Shown here: one piece after another, positions 35,331 through 42,727 of the stretch
How positions within the stretch are numbered: position 1 is the first letter of the stretch
Layout: every line of letters begins with the position of its first letter
Assembly (NCBI RefSeq): GCF_900637955.1
Contig: NZ_LR134476.1
Coordinates: forward strand, 620,001-684,000
Source: Trueperella bialowiezensis
Lineage (GTDB): Bacteria > Actinomycetota > Actinomycetes > Actinomycetales > Actinomycetaceae
Direction of reading: 5' to 3'
Length of the DNA stretch: 64,000 bases
Position numbers and translations under genes: made by a program
The notes under the pieces: generated by a model
What the model was told of the DNA's origin: nothing
Database searches by the model: none
The model's input: only the letters and a program-made list of their open reading frames with translations

Positions 35331-36376
35331 GAGTCGACGTCATCATTGCCGCACACAATCCCGCACGGCCTGTTGCGAGGGCTGCGCGTTCCATCGTGGA
35401 AGGAAATCCGGAAGCTCGCACCGTCGTCGTCTGCCACAACGTAGGGGTTGCCGAGATTCGCGATACATTTCCGCCCGACTTGGCAGACCAGGTCACGTTC
35501 CTTGAGCTTGCCGATAACATTCCCTCACCTTCTGGGCCGTTCATGCACGGGATCGAAACATCAACGGCCGATTTCGTGTCCATTATGGGCTCAGATGATT
35601 TCCTCGAACCTGGCGCTATCCGCGCCTGGCTCGATTTGGCCGCACAGCATGAGGCAGATGCCGTCATCGCTCGCGTTATGCGTGGCGACGAGCGGACGCT
35701 GGTGCGCTCCCCGGCCGTGCGGCCATGGCGCCGCGGATATCTAGATATTTTGAACGATCGTCTGCCGTATCGTAGCGCTCCGCTTGGAATCGTCAAACGC
35801 GACGCCGTAGATCGGCTCGGACTGAGGCTCACGCCTGGAGCTCGCAACGGCGGTGACCTCGAGTTCGTGTCAAAACTATGGGCCGGCGGTAAAGTTGTCT
35901 ACGCGGGCGCATGTCCAGGCTATGTGGAAATGTCAGATGCCTCAGACCGCGTCACATGGGTGGCCAAGCCCGTAGCCGAAGAGCTCGGCACGTGCGAACA
36001 GCTCTTGACCTCAAAGTGGTTCGCAAAGCAAAGCAACAAGGTCCGGCTATCTATTGGCGTGAAGATTTTCCGGCGCAACGTGATCGATTCCGTGTACAAG
36101 CGCAGGGAACAGACTTCCTGGGAACGGGCAGACCTCGACTCGCTCGTACGTATCAGCCGGCTTGCGTTGGGCGAGGCCGGCCATCAGCTCCTGTCCTTTT
36201 CAGAACTTCAGCTACTCAGGGTTATCATCGCCAAAGACAGCGCTCGTTTTCCCGCTGTACTGTCCGCAGCGAAAAACTATCGATCGCCACGTAGCCTCGT
36301 GGGGCCACACCCTAGGTCATGGCTGAACGCAGCTGGCTCGCTTCGTTTTACGGTCGCCTCGGCTCTCATGCGCTAG
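35327..36376 (+). CDS. Family 2 glycosyltransferase, tandem paralogue 1
   Basis: 349 residues. The GT-A domain begins VDVIIAAHNPARPVARAARSIVEGNPEARTVVVCHNVG, with the metal motif MGSDDFLEPGAI, and includes RLPYRSAPLGIVKRDAVDRLGL and GDLEFVSKLWAGG. The helical C-terminus (about 110 residues) has no known match. Two genes at 37422-38501 and 38498-39541 on the other strand share the opening, the SDD/DSDD site and the phrase APLG(I/L), forming a local family. Probably adds a sugar to the surface polymer. Coupled to the preceding GT4 gene. Confidence 0.85.
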   Translation: MRVDVIIAAHNPARPVARAARSIVEGNPEARTVVVCHNVGVAEIRDTFPPDLADQVTFLELADNIPSPSGPFMHGIETSTADFVSIMGSDDFLEPGAIRAWLDLAAQHEADAVIARVMRGDERTLVRSPAVRPWRRGYLDILNDRLPYRSAPLGIVKRDAVDRLGLRLTPGARNGGDLEFVSKLWAGGKVVYAGACPGYVEMSDASDRVTWVAKPVAEELGTCEQLLTSKWFAKQSNKVRLSIGVKIFRRNVIDSVYKRREQTSWERADLDSLVRISRLALGEAGHQLLSFSELQLLRVIIAKDSARFPAVLSAAKNYRSPRSLVGPHPRSWLNAAGSLRFTVASALMR

Positions 36377-36399
36377 ATGCTTACATCTGCACAGTGTTC

Positions 36400-36405
36400 T
36401 AGACT
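36400..36405 (+). promoter_or_regulatory. Leaderless -10 box (TAGACT) for glycosyltransferase gene
   Basis: TAGACT followed by 6 nt and ATG 36412; no ribosome site. It implies that this gene has its own promoter although only 35 bp follow the preceding stop. Confidence 0.5.
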
Positions 36406-36411
36406 TATCCC

Positions 36412-37425
36412 ATGGCGAGCGAACCACGGATTTTACATTTTCATGATTGCGCTGATGTCGGCGGAGCTCTCGTCCGAGCAGCGAAAAGGCACGGCCTCCA
36501 CTGGGATTACCTCTCAGCCGAAGCCGTCCGCCCATCAAACCGGCCCAATAATCCGCTGGTGTCAAAAGGGTTCACTGCCAAGCTACTTCTGCGAAATCGT
36601 CGCGCGATCGCCAAAGCAGATATTGTGCACATCCATTACGCGATGGTGGTCCCCAACGCGCAAAACAAATTCATGCCCGAACGCCCCTATTTTCTCCATT
36701 TACACGGCACTGACATCCGCAAGCACTGGGCTAATGGGCGCAGGAAGAGCAAAGTGCAGCCGTGGATCGAAGGCGCTGAACGGGTCTATTACACGAATCT
36801 AGACACGCGTGAAAACGCTGAGGAAGCATTCCCGGGTGCCGAGTTCATGCCAGCGTTCATTGAACCGGATCGCCTTGTCCCCTGGGCATACACAGACCAG
36901 CAGCCACAGAAGATCGTGTTTCTTTCCCGCTGGGAAGATATCAAAGGCGCACCCGCGAATATTGCTCTCGCACGGGAATTGCGCCGTGCTTTTCCCGGCG
37001 TCGCACTCGAAGGACTCGACTGGGGCGACCAGACCGAGCAGGCACGGCAAGCCGGAGTCAACCTCGTTCCTAAAATGGGCCACAGCGATTACGTGCGGTG
37101 GATATCAGAGGCCACTATCGCCATCGGACAAGCCCAACCCATGCTCGGCGTCTCCGAATTCGAAGCCATGGCCATCGGTCTTCCGGTCGCTGTTCTTGGT
37201 TCTCGCATTCCCCGTCCAACCGACGGCGCCACTCCGCCCGTGATCGAAGGAGACCTCGACGCGGTAGTTGAAGGAATCCGCCTCGCGTTGGACGATCCTT
37301 TCTCAGCGACCGAAGAATTAGGTGCCAAACAGTGGGTGTTAGATCGGCACTTAGCAGACAGCTACGTGCCGGGCCTCCAACGAGCCTACCGCGAAACCCT
37401 CGGTTTGGATCCGAGCGGCGTCTAG
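36412..37425 (+). CDS. GT4-like glycosyltransferase
   Basis: 337 residues with a GT-B-like layout: N-terminal ILHFHDCADVGGALVRAAKRHGL, then HIHYAMVVPNAQNKF and FLHLHGTDIRKHW, and C-domain VFLSRWEDIKGAPANIALAREL followed by IAIGQAQPMLGVSEFEAMAIGLPVAVLG, equivalent to the E-x7-E donor site. The protein is slightly shorter than typical GT4 enzymes. The stop codon overlaps by four bases (CTAG) the stop of the convergent GT2 gene. Substrates unknown. Confidence 0.8.
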   Translation: MASEPRILHFHDCADVGGALVRAAKRHGLHWDYLSAEAVRPSNRPNNPLVSKGFTAKLLLRNRRAIAKADIVHIHYAMVVPNAQNKFMPERPYFLHLHGTDIRKHWANGRRKSKVQPWIEGAERVYYTNLDTRENAEEAFPGAEFMPAFIEPDRLVPWAYTDQQPQKIVFLSRWEDIKGAPANIALARELRRAFPGVALEGLDWGDQTEQARQAGVNLVPKMGHSDYVRWISEATIAIGQAQPMLGVSEFEAMAIGLPVAVLGSRIPRPTDGATPPVIEGDLDAVVEGIRLALDDPFSATEELGAKQWVLDRHLADSYVPGLQRAYRETLGLDPSGV

Positions 37426-38501
37426 CCCCGAATAGCCCTGATCCGGCCGCGTTCGCGGGCTGCAATTCCGGTGAACGCGTTGCGTAGCGGAGCATCGTGT
37501 TCAAAGAAAGTACCCGTCAGGCTCGATGTGAGCACACGCGAGACAATCCCAGCTTCTCCGTAGGATTCCACCGCTTTGAGCATCCGCGGTAAGTCTCCAG
37601 CTTCGGCAGCTGATACCACTGCGGCATCACGCCGCGAAAGTGGCCTATCGAATGTCGGATCGAAGTTACGCAGTTTCTTCACATATCTGGACAGCCAGTT
37701 AAAATCACCCTCGCGCCAATCACTCAGATTCGGACGCAACCGGGCAAGATCAATGACGTGCACGCGAGCCATCTTGACTGCGAGCGCATGCTTTTGCCGT
37801 TCCGTGAACGCCAGCACGCCTGGTTCTTCGAGGAGATTGTCATACGGAGCCCCGGTCTGGGCTAGCGGTCTAGGCGTGAAGGTTACGCGGGTCTTCGCAT
37901 CTTTACCCACCACATACGCCGGATCGTTCCAGTAATAAGAAAAGTTTCGCCCCGACGTCCACATCAGCGCGGAGACTCGCTGGTCTGATCCAGCCGGGAA
38001 CACTGCGCCAAAGCGTAGGTGCGGGTCTTGCATCATCTCAGTCCGGTAGATTCCCAGTGGAGCGGTCCGATAGAACAGGCGATCACGCACCGCGTCCAAT
38101 TTGCTGGTGCGCCAGGTCAGCGGCTTGAGCGTATTGATGTCGGTGAGCTGGTGGCGAAGCGGAGCAATTACGCCGTCGGAACCATCGGCTTTCTGGCGTT
38201 CCCGCATAGCTTCCAAGGCTCCGGCGTCATACCAATCGTCTGATCCCATGATGCCCACCCACGGAGCTGTTGCTGCCGCGATTCCCGCGTCAAAGGTCGC
38301 ACCCGGCATCCCCTTTGCACCCTCGAGCGGAACAACCTCCAGCCGATCGTGTTCAGGAATGTCAAGAATCTCTGGATCGATGTTGTGAGCGATCACAATG
38401 ACTCCGCTGAGCGGGTCAGCCAACACGGACTCGGCCGCACGCCGAATGGGCCGTGTTTCATCGTGTACCGGAATGACGATCTGAGTATGAATACCCCTCA
38501 C
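37422..38501 (-). CDS. Family 2 glycosyltransferase, tandem paralogue 2
   Basis: 359 residues from GTG 38501, which overlaps the upstream stop by GTGA; the longer frame to 38612 lies inside the neighbour. The GT-A start is HTQIVIPVHDETRPIRRAAESVLADPLSGVIVIAHNID with the metal site GIMGSDDWYDAGALEAM, and RDRLFYRTAPLGIYRTEMMQD corresponds to the acceptor region. The C-terminal 120 residues are helical. Closely related to the next gene and more distantly to 35327-36376, so the three are products of duplication with likely different linkages. Confidence 0.85.
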   Translation of the reverse strand: MRGIHTQIVIPVHDETRPIRRAAESVLADPLSGVIVIAHNIDPEILDIPEHDRLEVVPLEGAKGMPGATFDAGIAAATAPWVGIMGSDDWYDAGALEAMRERQKADGSDGVIAPLRHQLTDINTLKPLTWRTSKLDAVRDRLFYRTAPLGIYRTEMMQDPHLRFGAVFPAGSDQRVSALMWTSGRNFSYYWNDPAYVVGKDAKTRVTFTPRPLAQTGAPYDNLLEEPGVLAFTERQKHALAVKMARVHVIDLARLRPNLSDWREGDFNWLSRYVKKLRNFDPTFDRPLSRRDAAVVSAAEAGDLPRMLKAVESYGEAGIVSRVLTSSLTGTFFEHDAPLRNAFTGIAARERGRIRAIRG

Positions 38502-39541
38502 GCGCTCTTCACTCTCCTCTTGTTCGCAACATAGTTCTTGATCCGCCACCGCAACGGGCTCTCCGCTTCCAAAATCTGATCGAAAGCACGCCGTGGCCCC
38601 TGGTCGGACCATCCGCGCTGGTTCAGCTCGAGCGCTTCGTCGAGATCGCCAGCGCAGATCGCACGGATTAATTCGCTCTGGCCGTGCGGAAGTGGTCTAT
38701 CCGCATGGGGATCCTCGGCCATCAGCCTCCGGGTAGCCTCAACAAGCCAATCGAACTCGCCCTCATTCCACATCTCTTCGTTCGGCCGCGCAGCTACCGC
38801 GTCTGTCACGTGGATACGCGCAACCTTAACCGCATAGGCGTGGCGGACGGCGTTACTCCAGTTTTTAACAAACGGCTCGTCCCACAACTCGTGCCAACCT
38901 TGCCCCGACTCGCGCAGGTCCATCGGAGTCGTGGTTATTCGGTCGTTTTGATCTGCTTCCAACACGTAGGCCGGATCTTTCCAAAAATGGCAGATTCCGC
39001 GCTTCCGGCTCCACAGGTCTGTGGAGACTCGGATGTCCTCACCCGTGCGCACATCTTCCCTATAGGCCATGCCATCGAGAGCTGCGTGCCTAAAAAGACC
39101 AAATGGCGCAGTCCTGTAAAACAGGCCGTCTGATTGCGGCCGAAGCCCATGAGTTCGGTGCGTGGGCAGCCAGGATTTCGTTCGCTTTCCCACTTTAAAA
39201 AATGGTGCTATCACATACTGGGAATCTGTTTGCTGCCCGCGCTTACGCATCGCCGCGAGCGCATTCGGCTGAAAATAATCATCTGAATCGAGAAAACTCA
39301 CCCAATCAGACGTCGCCGCGGCCAAACCCGTATTCCGCGGCGCGCCGGGCATCCCCTTCTCCCCTGTGTGCTCGATAACGGTGACTCGATCGTCGTCGGG
39401 AATATCTAACAAGCTCGGCGCCACATTATGGGCGACGACAATGACGGCTGCTTCTTCGTCGGCAAGCACCGAATCGATGGCTCGGCGTACGGGACGCTGC
39501 GGGGAATGCACCGCAATAACTACTTGGGTAGTCGGGTTCAT
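38498..39541 (-). CDS. Family 2 glycosyltransferase, tandem paralogue 3
   Basis: 347 residues from ATG 39541, one base after the upstream ABC transporter stop. TQVVIAVHSPQRPVRRAIDSVLADEEAAVIVVAHNVAPSLLDIPDDDRVTVIEH matches paralogue 2 closely, with metal site SFLDSDDYFQPNALAAM and SDGLFYRTAPFGLFRHAALDG. The protein is coupled to paralogue 2 by a 4-bp overlap. Sitting directly behind a flippase-like ABC transporter, it probably works on the oligosaccharide that transporter moves. Confidence 0.85.
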   Translation of the reverse strand: MNPTTQVVIAVHSPQRPVRRAIDSVLADEEAAVIVVAHNVAPSLLDIPDDDRVTVIEHTGEKGMPGAPRNTGLAAATSDWVSFLDSDDYFQPNALAAMRKRGQQTDSQYVIAPFFKVGKRTKSWLPTHRTHGLRPQSDGLFYRTAPFGLFRHAALDGMAYREDVRTGEDIRVSTDLWSRKRGICHFWKDPAYVLEADQNDRITTTPMDLRESGQGWHELWDEPFVKNWSNAVRHAYAVKVARIHVTDAVAARPNEEMWNEGEFDWLVEATRRLMAEDPHADRPLPHGQSELIRAICAGDLDEALELNQRGWSDQGPRRAFDQILEAESPLRWRIKNYVANKRRVKSA

Positions 39542-39542
39542 G

Positions 39543-41366
39543 CTAATTAGCCTCTTCATGTTCTGGAACGTACAGACCGGCCAAACGGGCTTGCATCGCA
39601 AACCGAGGAGCCGTGGCTACCACTTCGTCGAATGTTCCGCTTGTCACCACGCGGCCATCTTCCATGTAGAACAGCACGTCCGAATCCTTAACAGTCGATA
39701 ACCGGTGAGCGATAGAAATGAGGGTCAATTCCCCGCGCAGGCCAGCAATCGCGCTCGCAACCTCAGCCTCAGTCTCAGTATCTAACGCGGATGTTGCCTC
39801 ATCCAAGATCAAGATCGCAGGATCAGAATACAGCGCGCGTGCGATGCCGAGCCGTTGGCGCTGCCCGCCCGACAGCCCCATGCCTCTCTCACCGATTCGA
39901 GCCTGTAAGCCGCCAGGGCGTTCCTGCGTGGTTTCCCACATTTGGGCCTTCTTCAGGCACTCGATCACCTTGTCCCGATCGATTTCGCCCTTCCACGTGA
40001 GAGCCACGTTCTGCTCGATCGTGCCATCAAACAAGGAAACATCTTGTGGCACATATCCAATAAGCGAACGCCAGTGGGCGAGCACGTCGTCGATATCGTG
40101 CCCATCAACCTTAATTGTTCCCTGCTGCGGTTCAAGCAAACCCAATATCACGTCAACGAGCGTAGACTTTCCTGATCCCGATTCACCGACGAAGGCTACC
40201 GACGTGCCCATCTGGATTGTCATCGAAATATCACGCACCGCAGGATCTTCCCTGGTCGGATAGGTGAAACTGACGTTATCCAACACGAGCTCCCGCGGGG
40301 CGTGTTCAAGGCGCTGTTTGCCCGCAATCTTCTTGCGAGCCAGATACCCCTGGGCGTCTTCGATATCCCGCAAAATTGCGCGCACCTGCGACGCATTCGA
40401 ATTCAGCACATTCACTGTGCTCTGGAAACCTGTTAACGCCGGAATGAGCCGGATTGCCGCTGCAGCAAACAACACGATCGCGTTGATAGCATCCGTGAAA
40501 TCACCCGACATGAGGAACTGCGACGCGCCGATAAGAACAAGGCCCCCAATGAGCGCGAAGTCCATAACGAAGCGTGGAACCGAACCGAGGAACTGAATGT
40601 TCGCGCGTGCCCGAGTCGCATGATAACGAGCGTCCTGAACTACAGAGGAGACCTCGTCGAACTTGTCGCGAAGCGTCACCTCTTTCAACGCGCCCACCAT
40701 GTCCGTCATCAGGCCAGCCGCCTTGTACGAATACCGGCGATTAACGCGCCCCGCTTCCACCGTTCGCCTCGACAGCAAAACGTAAATAAAAGCTGCGATT
40801 AATCCCAAATAAGCCATTGTCACAACGGCTGTCAAAGGTTCAGCCGCCAATAGGATCGCCACCACTGTGATCGCAGAAATCATCATCGACGGCAACCCCA
40901 TAAACGGCATGATCAGACCCGAGTTAATAGCTGCCACACCGACGTCGGCCATCCTCACCAATTCCGACGACGACCGGCTCAGCCGATCCACCCACGGGGC
41001 TCCCAAATACGCGTTAAACAGCGTTGTGCCCAACTCGAGCTCGAAATTAGCGAATTTACGGGTAGCAAACCACTGCTGGATAAGCGAAAGAACGGCTTTC
41101 AACAAAATGAGGGAGGAGATAACGATGATGACCCACACGTAGCTCTCAGGCCCAAAACGCCACCCCACCACGGGAATCACGATGTCATTGCCCGCAATGA
41201 TCGCCGTCGCAGCCAACGCCAACGCCATCAATGCGGCAACATCAAGAATCGAAAGAATCGAAGCTACGACCATGTAAATGATCATGTATTGCCCGGCTCC
41301 AGCCGGCAGATACGGCAACACGCGCTTCAGATTGTTGTAGCCGTCTTTCATAGCCTCATCTTTCAC
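39543..41366 (-). CDS. ABC exporter, fused membrane and ATPase domains (PglK/MsbA-like)
   Basis: 607 residues: six-helix transmembrane domain (about 25-320) and nucleotide-binding domain with Walker A GESGSGKST (394-402), signature MGLSGGQRQRLGIARAL and Walker B AILILDEATSALD. Family candidates are lipid-linked oligosaccharide flippases (PglK), lipid exporters or peptide exporters; position upstream of two glycosyltransferases favours a glycolipid. It would be a second export route beside Wzm/Wzt. Start is uncertain: GTG 41366 (no ribosome site) or ATG 41351 five codons later. Confidence 0.85.
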   Translation of the reverse strand: MKDEAMKDGYNNLKRVLPYLPAGAGQYMIIYMVVASILSILDVAALMALALAATAIIAGNDIVIPVVGWRFGPESYVWVIIVISSLILLKAVLSLIQQWFATRKFANFELELGTTLFNAYLGAPWVDRLSRSSSELVRMADVGVAAINSGLIMPFMGLPSMMISAITVVAILLAAEPLTAVVTMAYLGLIAAFIYVLLSRRTVEAGRVNRRYSYKAAGLMTDMVGALKEVTLRDKFDEVSSVVQDARYHATRARANIQFLGSVPRFVMDFALIGGLVLIGASQFLMSGDFTDAINAIVLFAAAAIRLIPALTGFQSTVNVLNSNASQVRAILRDIEDAQGYLARKKIAGKQRLEHAPRELVLDNVSFTYPTREDPAVRDISMTIQMGTSVAFVGESGSGKSTLVDVILGLLEPQQGTIKVDGHDIDDVLAHWRSLIGYVPQDVSLFDGTIEQNVALTWKGEIDRDKVIECLKKAQMWETTQERPGGLQARIGERGMGLSGGQRQRLGIARALYSDPAILILDEATSALDTETEAEVASAIAGLRGELTLISIAHRLSTVKDSDVLFYMEDGRVVTSGTFDEVVATAPRFAMQARLAGLYVPEHEEAN

Positions 41367-41453
41367 CTTGGAAACAACGATAAAACCGACCTAGCGTGCC
41401 GTTTTACGAAATAATCCTACTCCACTAGACTACTAACATCTTGGGGAGGATCT

Positions 41454-42668
41454 ATGAAAGTTGCCATTGCGAGCCGAATATTTATGCCCGAACCAGCGGC
41501 TGCGTCCTTTCGGCTTGCAGCACTCGCCCAGGCTCTCCACGACACCGGACACGACGTCGAGGTCCTCACAGTCACACCTCCCGCAGGGATGAGCGTGGCG
41601 AATCCGCCCTACATGATTCGGCGTTCGCCAGTCATCCGTGATTCGAATGATTATGTGCGCGGGTACATTCCCTACTTAAGTTTCGACATTCCGCTTTTCT
41701 TTCGCCTTTTACGACGCCGGTACGACGTCGTCGTGATTGAACCTCCGCCAACCACCGGATTCGTCGGGCGGCTCGCGAACGCGCTGAAACGCACGCCGTA
41801 CGTGTACTACGCGGCCGACGTGTGGGCAGACGCTGCCACCCAAACCGAGGCACCTACAATCGTGACGGGCATCGTACGGGCCATTGAGAAATTCGCGTGG
41901 AACGGAGCTGCCGCGATCCTGTCCGTGTCAGAAGGCGTAGAATCCCGCCTGACTGACTTGGGCGTACGTTCCCAAGTGGTCACGGTCGGAAATGGTGTGG
42001 CTGCCGACGATCTCGCCCGCGGACTCCCTGACCCGTCAGAGAGCGGTGAATCTTTTCAGCCGCATCACGCCGAGTTCGTCTACGCCGGAACCGCCTCCGA
42101 GTGGCATGGCGCTGACATTTTCGTTGAGGCACTTGCTCAGATCGTGCCTGATATTCCTGATGCGCGAATCCGCTTCATCGGCGGCGGCTCTCAACATGAA
42201 ATCATCCGTGAAAAAGCCAAGAAACATGGGATTGAAGATCACATCAGCATCGAACCTGTTCTCCCACCCGACCAGCTAGCACCCATTCTCTATACGAGCA
42301 CGGCCGCGCTCGCCAGTGTGCTTCCCGGGGTTGGGTATGATTTTGCTTTCCCGACGAAACTCTACTCGGCAGCCGTATGCGGGGCGCCGCTCGTCTATGC
42401 CGGAATCGGGCCAGGCAGGGAATTCGTAAATACGCAGGTTAGCGGTTTGCAGCCGCTCCGCCTCGGAACCGCAGCAGATTACGACGTCGCCGACGTCGCT
42501 CAAGCCCTTTGGAAGACAATCGAAGAACCACGAGATACCTCGGAACGCAACGCGGTTAGCCAGTGGGCGCGAGACAACGTCTCGCTTAACGCCGTCGCTC
42601 GCCGTGCCGTCACAGTGATCGAAGACGCCGCGTCGGCAAAATCTAAGCCGCGCAGCTCTACCACCTAG
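41454..42668 (+). CDS. Family 4 glycosyltransferase (WcaI-like)
   Basis: 404 residues, GT-B. The N-terminus VAIASRIFMPEPAAASFRLAALAQALHDTGHDVEVLTVTPP and the central FVYAGTASEWHGADIFVEALAQI with FIGGGSQHEIIREKA are typical; the donor region is ALASVLPGVGYDFAFPTKLYSAAVCGAPLVY. Unlike most single-gene units here it has a strong GGGGAGG site 5 nt before ATG and a TAGACT -10 box at 41426-41431 giving a leader of about 20 nt. Likely part of surface-polymer assembly; donor unknown. Confidence 0.85.
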   Translation: MKVAIASRIFMPEPAAASFRLAALAQALHDTGHDVEVLTVTPPAGMSVANPPYMIRRSPVIRDSNDYVRGYIPYLSFDIPLFFRLLRRRYDVVVIEPPPTTGFVGRLANALKRTPYVYYAADVWADAATQTEAPTIVTGIVRAIEKFAWNGAAAILSVSEGVESRLTDLGVRSQVVTVGNGVAADDLARGLPDPSESGESFQPHHAEFVYAGTASEWHGADIFVEALAQIVPDIPDARIRFIGGGSQHEIIREKAKKHGIEDHISIEPVLPPDQLAPILYTSTAALASVLPGVGYDFAFPTKLYSAAVCGAPLVYAGIGPGREFVNTQVSGLQPLRLGTAADYDVADVAQALWKTIEEPRDTSERNAVSQWARDNVSLNAVARRAVTVIEDAASAKSKPRSSTT

Positions 42669-42688
42669 CCAGCTACGTCAAAAGCTCT

Positions 42689-42721
42689 GGAGGAGTAGCA
42701 TTTAAAAAAAGATGCTATAAA
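42689..42721 (+). promoter_or_regulatory. Ribosome site, hairpin and -10-like box upstream of secreted GGCT gene
   Basis: GGAGGAG (42689-42695) lies 32 nt before ATG 42728, too far to work directly. Between them TAGCAT (42696-42701) can pair with ATGCTA (42712-42717), leaving 10 nt to the start if folded, which would bring the ribosome site to normal distance. Alternatively TATAAA (42716-42721) lies 6 nt before ATG as in the leaderless genes, and the inverted repeat would then be an operator overlapping the promoter. Confidence 0.45.
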
Positions 42722-42727
42722 AATCGT

